A stretch of DNA of 64,000 nt from assembly GCF_014204515.1 (NCBI RefSeq), contig NZ_JACHLI010000002.1:370484-434483 (forward strand), read 5' to 3'. A model generated the notes under the pieces. It was given only the letters and a program-made list of their open reading frames with translations, was not told the origin of the DNA and made no database searches. A program made the position numbers and the translations under genes. Positions 24,258-31,481 of the stretch are shown one piece after another. Within the stretch, counting starts at the first letter, position 1; each line of letters starts with the position of its first letter. This stretch comes from Pseudomonas nitroreducens (GTDB taxonomy: Bacteria; Pseudomonadota; Gammaproteobacteria; Pseudomonadales; Pseudomonadaceae).

Positions 24258-25370
24258 GTGAGCGAAGCCGTCACTCCCCAAGAGACTTCACCGACATCGT
24301 CCAGCCCGGCCGCCGCGCCGGCCGCGCGCAAGGGCGGCACGGGCATCGCCCTGCTGGCCCTGCTGGTGGGGGCCGCCGGCCTCGCCGCGGGTGGCTGGGG
24401 CCTCTGGCAGGTCCAGCAGCTCAAGGACGCCGAGCAACAGCGCGCTGCGCAGCTGGAAGAGGCCCGCGCCCAGGCGCAGGGAGTGCAGAGCGCCAACGCG
24501 CAGATGAGTCAGCGCCTGGACCAATTGCCCAACGCCGATGAACTCGAAGCCCGCCGCCGTCTGGTGGTGGAGCTGCAGGGCGATCAGCAGCAGCTGGCCA
24601 AGCAGGTCAAGCAGGTGCTCGGCCAGGGTCGCCAGCAGTGGCGCCTGGCCGAATCCGAACACCTGTTGCGACTGGCTGCCCTGCGCCTGTCCGCCCTGCA
24701 GGACATCGACAGTGCAACCGAGCTGGTGCAAGGCGCCGACGACATTCTGCGCCTGCAGAACGACCCGGGCGCCTTTGCCGCCCGCGCGCAACTGACCAAG
24801 AGCCTGGAGGCGCTGCGCACGCTGCCGCGCCCGGACCGCACCGGACTGTTCCTGCAGCTGGGCGCGCTGCGTGATCAGGCTGCCCAGCTGCAGCCGCTGA
24901 ACCCCGCCTTCAAGCCCTCCGACGCGGGCGCCGGGTCGAATACCGCCTGGAGCGACGGCAACGATCGCTGGAGCGAGTGGTGGGATCGCGTCTCCCAGTA
25001 TGTGCGCATCGATTTCAATGCCGGGCAGGATATCCGCCCGCTGCTCTCCGGCCAGCAGCTGGACCGTGTGCGCCTGGCCCTGAGCCTTGCCCTGGAGCAG
25101 GCCCAGTGGGCCGCGCTGAACGGCAAGCAGGACGTCTACCAGCAGGCGCTGAAGCAGGCCAAGCAGATCATCGCCGACTTCTTCAACGCCGACCTCGCCG
25201 ACAGCCGCGCGCTGGTCGCCCGCCTGGATGAGCTGAGCGCCCAGGCCGTCAGCGTGCAGACGCCGGACCTGAGCCCGGCCCTGAGCTCGCTGCAGGCCTA
25301 CCTGTCGCGCCGCGAAAGCGCGGCGCAGCAGCAGGAGGCGGTGGCGCCCGACGCGGGGACCCAGCCATGA
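24258..25370 (+). CDS. hemX: HemX-type membrane protein (annotated as uroporphyrinogen-III C-methyltransferase-like)
   Basis: 370 residues starting at GTG 24258 after a GAAGGA site. A low-complexity N-terminus, one transmembrane helix (about residues 28-52), then a long coiled coil (Gln/Glu/Ala-rich, about 55-120) and an alpha-helical periplasmic domain with NDRWSEWWDRVSQYVRID, typical of HemX. Although often labelled a methyltransferase, I see no SAM-binding methylase motifs. It is probably a scaffold in haem synthesis or envelope function. Its stop overlaps the hemY start (ATGA). Confidence 0.9.
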   Translation: MSEAVTPQETSPTSSSPAAAPAARKGGTGIALLALLVGAAGLAAGGWGLWQVQQLKDAEQQRAAQLEEARAQAQGVQSANAQMSQRLDQLPNADELEARRRLVVELQGDQQQLAKQVKQVLGQGRQQWRLAESEHLLRLAALRLSALQDIDSATELVQGADDILRLQNDPGAFAARAQLTKSLEALRTLPRPDRTGLFLQLGALRDQAAQLQPLNPAFKPSDAGAGSNTAWSDGNDRWSEWWDRVSQYVRIDFNAGQDIRPLLSGQQLDRVRLALSLALEQAQWAALNGKQDVYQQALKQAKQIIADFFNADLADSRALVARLDELSAQAVSVQTPDLSPALSSLQAYLSRRESAAQQQEAVAPDAGTQP

Positions 25371-26599
25371 GCCGCGTCTATGTGCTGATCCTCGCCGTGG
25401 TCCTGGCGGCCACCCTGGTCGGGCTGGCCATCGCCGAGCAGTCCGGCTACGTGCTGATCGCCTACAAGAGCTTCCGCTACGAATCCAGCCTGTGGACCTT
25501 CCTGGCGCTGCTGGTGGTGCTCTGGGTGATCTACCTGGTCGTGCGCCTGGTGCTGCGCCTGCTGGGCGTGTCCGGGCGGGTGGTGAACCCCTGGTCGCGC
25601 TTCAACCGCCGCCGTCGCTCGCAACTGGCCGAAGAACATGGCCAGCGCGACCTCGCCGAAGGCCATTGGGCGCAGGCGCTGCGTCATCTGCGCCGCGCCG
25701 CCGAGCTGAGCGATCGCCCGCTGCCGCACTACCTGGGCGCTGCCCGTGCAGCCAACGAGCTGGGCAAGACCGAAGAGTGCGATGAGCTGCTCGACCGCGC
25801 CCAGGCGCGTGAGCCGGGCGTCGAGCTGGCCGTGGGCCTGACCCGCGCCCAGCTGCTGATCAACCGTGGCGACTTCACCCGAGCCCGCGTGGTGCTGGAC
25901 AAGCTGCACCAGGATCACCCGCGTCATCCGACCGTGCTGCGCCTGCTGCAGCAGCTCTACGTCAGTCTCCACGAATGGCAGGCGCTTTGCGTGCTGCTGC
26001 CTGAGCTGCGCAAGGAGCGTGTACTGCAGAACGCCGAGCTGGCCGACCTGGAGCGCCGCACCTGGATGGCCGCGCTGGGCGAGGCCGGCGAGCAGGGCGT
26101 CGGCCAGGGCGAAAGCAGCCTGCAGCCGCTGACCCAGCGCTGGCAGAACGTCCCCTCGAACCTTCGCGCGCAACCCCCGCTGGTGGCAGCCTACGCCGAA
26201 CAGCTGCTGCGCCTGGGTGCACCGGAAGAGGCGGAGGAAGTGTTGCGCAAGGCGCTCAAGGAAGGCTACGACAGCCGCCTGGTGCACCTGTACGGCCGTG
26301 CCCGTGGCCGCGATGGTGCGCAGCAGTTGAAGACCGCCGAAGGCTGGCTGAAGCAGCATGGCGACGACCCCGAGTTGCTGCTGACCCTGGGTCGCCTGTG
26401 CCTGCAGAACAAGCTGTGGGGCAAGGCGCGCGAATACCTGGAGGCCAGCCTGGCTCGCCAGCGCAGCGCGGAAACCTGTGCCGAACTGGCGCGCCTGCTG
26501 GCGCAGCTGGGTGAGGTGGAGCGCAGCAACCAGCTGTTCCAGGAAGGCCTCGGCCTGCTGGCGCCGCCGGTTTCACTGCCAGTGGCCGTGCGCGCCTGA
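25367..26599 (+). CDS. hemY: HemY, TPR-containing inner-membrane protein of haem operon
   Basis: 410 residues. There are two N-terminal membrane helices (about residues 4-22 and 40-63), then cytoplasmic or periplasmic TPR-like helical repeats (GHWAQALRHLRRAAELS; NRGDFTRARVVLDKLHQDHP; GRLCLQNKLWGKAREYLEASLA). This is the gammaproteobacterial HemY, not the Bacillus protoporphyrinogen oxidase of the same name. The ATGA overlap with hemX indicates coupled translation. A bidirectional terminator follows within 20 bp. Confidence 0.93.
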   Translation: MSRVYVLILAVVLAATLVGLAIAEQSGYVLIAYKSFRYESSLWTFLALLVVLWVIYLVVRLVLRLLGVSGRVVNPWSRFNRRRRSQLAEEHGQRDLAEGHWAQALRHLRRAAELSDRPLPHYLGAARAANELGKTEECDELLDRAQAREPGVELAVGLTRAQLLINRGDFTRARVVLDKLHQDHPRHPTVLRLLQQLYVSLHEWQALCVLLPELRKERVLQNAELADLERRTWMAALGEAGEQGVGQGESSLQPLTQRWQNVPSNLRAQPPLVAAYAEQLLRLGAPEEAEEVLRKALKEGYDSRLVHLYGRARGRDGAQQLKTAEGWLKQHGDDPELLLTLGRLCLQNKLWGKAREYLEASLARQRSAETCAELARLLAQLGEVERSNQLFQEGLGLLAPPVSLPVAVRA

Positions 26600-26615
26600 T
26601 CCAGGCGTGAAGGTG

Positions 26616-26641
26616 AAAACGGCGCCCCTGGGCGCCGTTTT
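26616..26641. terminator. Bidirectional intrinsic terminator
   Basis: The stem AAAACGGCGCC pairs with GGCGCCGTTTT and has A/T-runs on both sides. It sits between the convergent hemY and sugar-dehydrogenase stops. Confidence 0.88.
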
Positions 26642-26646
26642 CGTTT

Positions 26647-27732
26647 TCAGGGTTTGCCGTAGTGGATGCGGTAGATCGCGCCGTTCTGGTCGTCGCTGAC
26701 CAGCAATGCGCCATCCGGGGCCACCAGCACGTCCGCCGGACGTCCGTGGACATTGCCGTCCTTGTCCAGCCAGCCCTCGGCGAACACACTCTGGCGCTTG
26801 AGCGTGCCGTCCTGGTTGAGCTCCACCCGCGCCACGCGATAGCCAATCTTCTGCGTGCGGTTCCACGAGCCGTGCTCGGCGATGAACAGGTTGTTGCGGT
26901 ACTCGGCCGGGAATTGCTCGCCGGTATAGAAACGCAGGCCCAGTGCAGCCACATGCGGGCCGAGTCTGGCCACGGGCGGGGTGAACGCGGAGCAGGGTGT
27001 CTTGCCTTCCTCCGGGTCGGCAATGTCGCCCTGGTGGCAATCGGGATAGCCGAAATCCTCACCCACCTTGCTGAGCTTGTTCAACTCGTCATCGGGCTTG
27101 TCGTCGCCAAGCAGGTCGCGGCCGTTGTCGGTGAACCACAGTTGCTTCGTCTGCGGATGCCAGGTGAAACCGACGGTATTGCGGATGCCGTGGGCGACCA
27201 CTTCGCGCGCGCTGCCATCAGCGTTCATGCGCTGCAGGTTGGCGTATTGCTCGCGGTCCGGGCGGCAGATGTTGCACGGCGCGCCGACCGGTACATAGAG
27301 CTTGTCGTCCGGGCCGAAGGCGATGAACTTCCAGCCGTGGGCGGTCTCCTTGGGAAACTGCGCGGGCAGTTCCTCGGCCTTGGGCGGAGCGTCGAGGTGG
27401 GCTTCGATGTCGCGCAGCACGACGATGCGGCTGATCGAGGAGATGTACAGGTCACCCCGGTGGAAGGCGACGCCCACCGGCATCTGCAATCCGCCACCGA
27501 GGCTTCTGACCTTGCCGTCGGGGGATACCGCATAGACCTTGTCAGCCGACTTGCTCCCCACGAACAGCGTGCCCTGGTCGCCCCAGGCCATGGCGCGGGC
27601 GCCCGGCACCTGATCCGTGAGCAGGCTGATGTGGAATCCTTCTGGCAAGCGAATCTGGCTGAGATCGATGTCGGCCAGAGCCGGCGTCGCCGTCACTGAA
27701 ATGAGCGAGCAAAGTAGGATACGACGACGCAT
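26647..27732 (-). CDS. Periplasmic PQQ-dependent sugar (sorbosone-type) dehydrogenase
   Basis: 361 residues with a Sec signal peptide ending ALA-D near residue 20. The mature protein is a six-bladed beta-propeller of the soluble glucose/L-sorbosone dehydrogenase family: blade motifs ARAMAWGDQGTLFVGS, VGVAFHRGDLYISS, AFGPDDKLYVPVG, RNTVGFTWHPQTKQLWFTDNGRD, and late NLFIAEHGSWNR and GRPADVLVAPDGALLVSDD. A Cys pair (CNIC) lies near the middle. Members may bind PQQ, but many have no proven substrate. It is a single gene diverging from dsbB. Confidence 0.85.
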   Translation of the reverse strand: MRRRILLCSLISVTATPALADIDLSQIRLPEGFHISLLTDQVPGARAMAWGDQGTLFVGSKSADKVYAVSPDGKVRSLGGGLQMPVGVAFHRGDLYISSISRIVVLRDIEAHLDAPPKAEELPAQFPKETAHGWKFIAFGPDDKLYVPVGAPCNICRPDREQYANLQRMNADGSAREVVAHGIRNTVGFTWHPQTKQLWFTDNGRDLLGDDKPDDELNKLSKVGEDFGYPDCHQGDIADPEEGKTPCSAFTPPVARLGPHVAALGLRFYTGEQFPAEYRNNLFIAEHGSWNRTQKIGYRVARVELNQDGTLKRQSVFAEGWLDKDGNVHGRPADVLVAPDGALLVSDDQNGAIYRIHYGKP

Positions 27733-27848
27733 GGCAGGAATTCCCGGATGAATGCCACGGCCAGTCTAGACACTCGCCTTGAACTGATCGCGGTGTTTCC
27801 ACTACCGTAGCGGCCTTTCCTGCAACAGCGCTTTTCAGTGGAGCCGCC

Positions 27849-28334
27849 ATGAACCTGGCCAGCCCTCGTTCCCTGTTCTTCCTTGCCTTCCTCGCCTGCG
27901 TCGCCATGCTCGGCACCGGCTTCTACCTGCAGTACGTGGTCGGGCTGGAGCCCTGCCCGTTGTGCATCCTGCAGCGGATCTTCTTTGCCGGCTGCGGCCT
28001 GTTCTCGTTGATCGCCACGCTGCATGGCCGCGCGCCGCGCGTGTACTCGCTGCTGATCCTGCTCAGCGCCCTGGGTGGCGCCGGCACCGCAGGCCGGCAG
28101 ATCTGGCTGCAGACCCTGCCGCCGGACCAGCTGCCGTCCTGCCTGCCGCCGCTGGATTTCATGCTCCAGAGCATGCCCTACACGCAGATCCTCTACACCA
28201 TGTTCCACGGTTCGGCCGACTGCGCCGAGATCACCTGGACCCTGCTCGGCATGAGCATCCCGGAGTGGAGCCTGCTGGCCTTCATTGCCTTCGCGCTGTT
28301 CGCCGTCGTGCAGTTCTTCCGCCGCCGCGGCTGA
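27849..28334 (+). CDS. dsbB: Disulfide bond formation protein B
   Basis: 161 residues with four predicted membrane helices. The first periplasmic loop carries the redox pair Cys36-Pro-Leu-Cys39 followed by ILQR, and the second loop has the second Cys pair (in LPSCLPP and SADCAEI), so all four catalytic cysteines are present. It reoxidises DsbA and passes electrons to quinone. Pseudomonads often carry two DsbB paralogues; this is the copy between hemY and algQ (PA5256 in PAO1 as I recall, sometimes called dsbH). Confidence 0.94.
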   Translation: MNLASPRSLFFLAFLACVAMLGTGFYLQYVVGLEPCPLCILQRIFFAGCGLFSLIATLHGRAPRVYSLLILLSALGGAGTAGRQIWLQTLPPDQLPSCLPPLDFMLQSMPYTQILYTMFHGSADCAEITWTLLGMSIPEWSLLAFIAFALFAVVQFFRRRG

Positions 28335-28591
28335 GCGTCGCATCGCATTCCGCCATGGTCTGCGCCGCAGCGGCGCAGGCCAGAGGCGTCGCGGTCTGTC
28401 GATCAAACGCCCGTATGAATTTTCCCGCCGTCGGTGTCTTGTAGGTGACAACGGGCGGGCATACTCTGGTTTTCCACTCCGTCGGAAAGCCGCCGCCGAA
28501 CAAGCTTCACACATCGCGGATGTCGAGAGTCGACAGAATATTGTCCCGGGGCGGACCTGGCCGGGACGGCGAAAAGGGAAGTGAGGACAAC

Positions 28592-29059
28592 ATGCTCGAG
28601 AGCTGCCGTAATGCCCAGGAACGTTGGGGAGGCGTACACCAGCTGATCGATCGCTGGTTGCGGGATCGACATGAGTTGGTCCGGGCATTCGATTCCCTGG
28701 ACGGTGTCCAGGCGCCGAAGACCAACGCCGAAAACCTCCAGAGCTTCTGCCAGCTCCTGCTCGACTACGTGTCGGCGGGACACTTCGAAGTCTACGAACA
28801 GCTGATGAACGAGGCCCAGGCCTTCGGCGACACCCGTGGTCTCGAACTGGCCAAGCAGATCTACCCGCGGCTGGAAACCATCACCGCCAATGCGCTCAAC
28901 TTCAACGACCGTTGCGATAACGGCGATTGCCGCGAAGGCACCTGCCTGACCAGCGAACTGAAGTCCCTGCGCCAGCAACTGCACGAACGCTTCGAACTGG
29001 AAGATTGCCTGATCGAAGTGCTGCACAACGCCCACGAGCAGAAAGCCGTCACGGCCTGA
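28592..29059 (+). CDS. algQ: Rsd/AlgQ anti-sigma-70 regulator
   Basis: 155 residues, helical. The start MLESCRNAQERWGGVHQLIDRWL and the segment RCDNGDCREGTC are typical of AlgQ/Rsd. The protein binds region 4 of sigma-70 and shifts polymerase use toward alternative sigma factors; in P. aeruginosa it affects alginate and siderophore genes. The ATG at 28592 has GTGAGGAC upstream. The 257-bp spacer before it must hold its promoter. A terminator follows 17 bp after the stop. Confidence 0.95.
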   Translation: MLESCRNAQERWGGVHQLIDRWLRDRHELVRAFDSLDGVQAPKTNAENLQSFCQLLLDYVSAGHFEVYEQLMNEAQAFGDTRGLELAKQIYPRLETITANALNFNDRCDNGDCREGTCLTSELKSLRQQLHERFELEDCLIEVLHNAHEQKAVTA

Positions 29060-29076
29060 TCGTCGAGCGGTCCGAC

Positions 29077-29116
29077 AACGGCGCGAGCGCTTTCAGCACT
29101 CGCGCCGTTTTCGTTT
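29077..29116 (+). terminator. Intrinsic terminator after algQ
   Basis: An 11-bp stem (AACGGCGCGAG with CTCGCGCCGTT) is followed by TTCGTTT, 17 bp after the algQ stop. Confidence 0.88.
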
Positions 29117-29142
29117 GTGTCTGATTCGTGCAGTTCATGCCA

Positions 29143-29222
29143 ATCGCGGACGAAGTCCGCTCCTACCCCAAGGTTCAATCCCTCGCAAGAACGCCGCGTA
29201 GGAGCGGACTCTGTCCGCGATG
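29143..29222. repeat. REP pair (tail-to-tail), GGAC subtype
   Basis: Two inverted copies of the Pseudomonas REP core (ATCGCGGACGAAGTCCGCTCCTAC and its near reverse complement) are separated by about 30 bp. Each copy forms its own hairpin and the two can pair together. Confidence 0.9.
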
Positions 29223-29739
29223 TTTCGAGCCTCGCACTTCGAGCGCACCACGCTGAACAACTCGCGCCGTTCGGCAGCTTGCACCTGTGCTCTCGGCGTC
29301 TTTTTAACGCGATGAATCGCTGCTGAAATGGGCCGAAACGGTGACGGAGAATGCGTACTCGCGAGAGCAATTTTACGGTGGCGTGATCACGACTCTCGCG
29401 TCGTGCGAGCGCACCGCGAGAGCTCGCCTGTTCGCCTTCATCGGCGCTGCTGCCTGTTGCGCGAAAGGCTCTGCGACGGGCATTTCCGGCCTGCGCTGGA
29501 AATTTATTTTTCATCCCCAAACGCACGCGCCACGGGCGTTTGCGCGGCTTTGCCGATTCCCCCAACGGAACCAAGTGCGCGCGCCAGCGTCATTGAGTGA
29601 GCGAAACAACGCGCCTTCGCGAACTGCTGAATACCTCTGAAACTGGTGTCTGCTGCGGCCTGCAGCGCAATCGGGACATTGGCGAGAGGCCATCAGCGGG
29701 GCTAGTATGGGCGCAACCACGTCCGCCAGGAGGCACGTC
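29223..29739. other. algQ-algP spacer without a convincing gene
   Basis: This 517-bp region should contain the algP promoter. It carries three copies of an 8-bp motif: CGCGAGAG at 29360-29367, its reverse complement at 29393-29400 and CGCGAGAG again at 29415-29422. The last two form a hairpin or operator-like dyad. Open frames here have no family resemblance. In PAO1, as I recall, an FKBP-type isomerase gene (PA5254) occupies this interval; it is absent here. Confidence 0.6.
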
Positions 29740-30966
29740 ATGTCGGCCAACAAGAAACCCGTTACCACTCCGCTGCACCTGCTGCACCAGTTGTCCAACA
29801 GTCTGATCGAACACCTCGAAGGTGCCTGCAAGCAGGCGCTCGTCGATTCCGAAAAGCTGCTCGCCAAGCTCGAGAAACAACGCGGCAAGGCGCAAGAGAA
29901 GCTGCATGGCGCGCGCACCAAGCTGCAGGACGCAACCAAGGCTGGCAAGGCGAAAGCCCAGGCCAAGGCCAAGTCCAGCATCAGTGAACTCGACGGTATC
30001 CTGGAGACCCTGAAGAATCGCCAGACCGAAACCCGCGCCTACATCGCCAACCTCAAGCGCGATGTGCAGGAGAGCCTCAAGCTCGCCCAGGGCGTGACCA
30101 AGGTGAAGGAAGCCGCTGGCAAATCCCTCGCTACCCGCAAGCCGGTTGCCGCTGCTGCCAAACCTGTGGCTAAAGCTGCCGCCAAGCCAGCTGCCAGAAC
30201 TGCCGCCAAACCGGCTGCCAAGCCCGCCGCGAAAGCCGCCGCCAAGCCTGCTGCGAAGCCGGCCGCCAAGGTTGCCGCCGCGAAGCCTGTTGCTGCCAAG
30301 GCCGCTGCGAAACCGGCTGCCAGACCTGCTACGAAAGCTGCCGCTAAACCGGCCGCCAAGCCGGCTGCAAAAGCTGCCGCCAAACCGGCTGCCAAGCCCG
30401 CGGCGAAAGCTGCTGCGAAGCCGGCCGCCAAGACCGCTGCGGCTAAACCAGCAGCCAAACCCGCTGCCAAGCCTGCTGCCAAAGCTGCCGCTAAACCGGC
30501 CGCCAGGCCTGCTGCGAAAGCCGCCGCGAAACCGGCTGCGAAGCCCGCCGCCAAGCCCGCTGCCGCCGCTGCCAAACCGGCTGCCAAAGCTGCCGCTAAA
30601 CCGGCTGCCAAGCCTGCCGCGAAAGCCGCCGCCAAGCCGGCTGCGAAACCGGCTGCCGCCAAGCCTGCCGCTGCTGCGAAACCGGCCGCGAAGCCTGCTG
30701 CCGCTGCGAAACCTGCTGCCAAGCCCGCCGCGAAACCGGCTGCCAAACCGGCGGCGAAAACCGCTGCCAAGCCTGCCGCGAAACCGGCCGCCAAGCCTGC
30801 TGTGAAGCCGGCTGCGCCCAAGCCTGCCGCAGCTGCCAAGCCTGCCCCTGCGGCTGCTCCGAGCGCTCCGGCTGCCCAGCCGAGCACTCCGGCCGCCACC
30901 CCGGCTGCCAGTGCTACTCCGGCACCGGCGACTCCGGCCAGCAGCAACTCCTCCAGCGCTTCCTAA
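29740..30966 (+). CDS. algP: AlgP, histone-H1-like alginate regulatory protein
   Basis: 408 residues. Residues 1-130 form an amphipathic helical, coiled-coil-like domain (HLLHQLSNSLIEHLEGA ... SSISELDGILETLKNRQ). From about residue 134 to 365 the protein is a long Lys-Pro-Ala-Ala tail like eukaryotic histone H1, followed by a Pro/Ala/Ser-rich end. It is DNA-binding and implicated in algD control in P. aeruginosa. The ATG at 29740 follows AGGAGG. The tail is longer than in the PAO1 protein as I remember it (about 352 residues in total), in line with repeat-number variation. Confidence 0.94.
   Translation: MSANKKPVTTPLHLLHQLSNSLIEHLEGACKQALVDSEKLLAKLEKQRGKAQEKLHGARTKLQDATKAGKAKAQAKAKSSISELDGILETLKNRQTETRAYIANLKRDVQESLKLAQGVTKVKEAAGKSLATRKPVAAAAKPVAKAAAKPAARTAAKPAAKPAAKAAAKPAAKPAAKVAAAKPVAAKAAAKPAARPATKAAAKPAAKPAAKAAAKPAAKPAAKAAAKPAAKTAAAKPAAKPAAKPAAKAAAKPAARPAAKAAAKPAAKPAAKPAAAAAKPAAKAAAKPAAKPAAKAAAKPAAKPAAAKPAAAAKPAAKPAAAAKPAAKPAAKPAAKPAAKTAAKPAAKPAAKPAVKPAAPKPAAAAKPAPAAAPSAPAAQPSTPAATPAASATPAPATPASSNSSSAS
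30139..30850 (+). repeat. Degenerate 12-bp tandem repeats coding KPAA
   Basis: About 710 bp of the algP gene consist of 12-bp units encoding Lys-Pro-Ala-Ala or Lys-Ala-Ala variants, with third-base differences. Repeats like this are known to expand, contract and recombine in algP, giving length variants between strains. Confidence 0.93.
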
Positions 30967-30969
30967 GGC

Positions 30970-31434
30970 TCAGGAGAGGCTCGCCGCGATGCGCAGGGTT
31001 TCCCGCGCATCGCGGCGCAAGCCGCCCGCTTCAGCCGCCGCGGCCTCCAGCCAGCGCGCCAGATCTTCTGCTTCACCCCGTGGCCAGTCCTGCGCCACCG
31101 CCTCCAGTCTCCCCAGCAGCACCTTTTCCGCTGCCAGTTCCAGCTGCTTGACCTGCTCACGCAGCACCGCCAGCTGTGCATCCTGTTGCGCCGAATCGCG
31201 CCAGTGCTGACGCAGCGAACGCAGCGGCACTATCACTTCCTTGCGCCACTCCTTCGCAGTGCTTTCCAGCATGCTCGACCGAGCCGGCGAGAAGGCCACG
31301 CCGGCCCTTCCCAGCCACGCCGAAGCGAGCAGCACGCAGACGTCCGCACCGCCTTCCTGAAGAGACAGGCAAGCCGCCTCAATCCCAGGCCGGGCGTAGA
31401 GTTGCAGCGCATACGACCAGACATCATCAGACAT
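30970..31434 (-). CDS. TIGR02444-family protein
   Basis: 154 residues beginning MSDDVWSYALQLYARPGIEAACLSLQ, the pattern of the TIGR02444 uncharacterised family of gammaproteobacteria. It is soluble and helical with a Glu/Gln/Leu-rich middle (LREQVKQLELAAEKVLLG). Function unknown. Its stop is 4 bp from that of algP, convergent. It diverges from the ABC-F gene with only 47 bp between starts, so the two promoters overlap; this neighbourhood is conserved in PAO1 as I remember it. Confidence 0.8.
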   Translation of the reverse strand: MSDDVWSYALQLYARPGIEAACLSLQEGGADVCVLLASAWLGRAGVAFSPARSSMLESTAKEWRKEVIVPLRSLRQHWRDSAQQDAQLAVLREQVKQLELAAEKVLLGRLEAVAQDWPRGEAEDLARWLEAAAAEAGGLRRDARETLRIAASLS

Positions 31435-31481
31435 AGAGCACCCACAGCGATTGCCAGGCGAAGCTGATAAACTCCGCCGCC

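Noticed and set aside
24258..25370. Calling hemX a uroporphyrinogen-III methyltransferase
   Set aside because: No S-adenosylmethionine-binding methylase motifs; the protein is a single-pass membrane protein with coiled coil.
29341..29640. Open frame of about 99 codons between algQ and algP
   Set aside because: No domain, mixed codon usage, overlaps dyad motifs and carries no resemblance to the FKBP-type protein that I recall at this position in PAO1.
30039..30947. Long minus-strand frame opposite algP rich in Ala/Gly/Leu
   Set aside because: It is the reverse of the KPAA repeat array; low complexity and no start signal.
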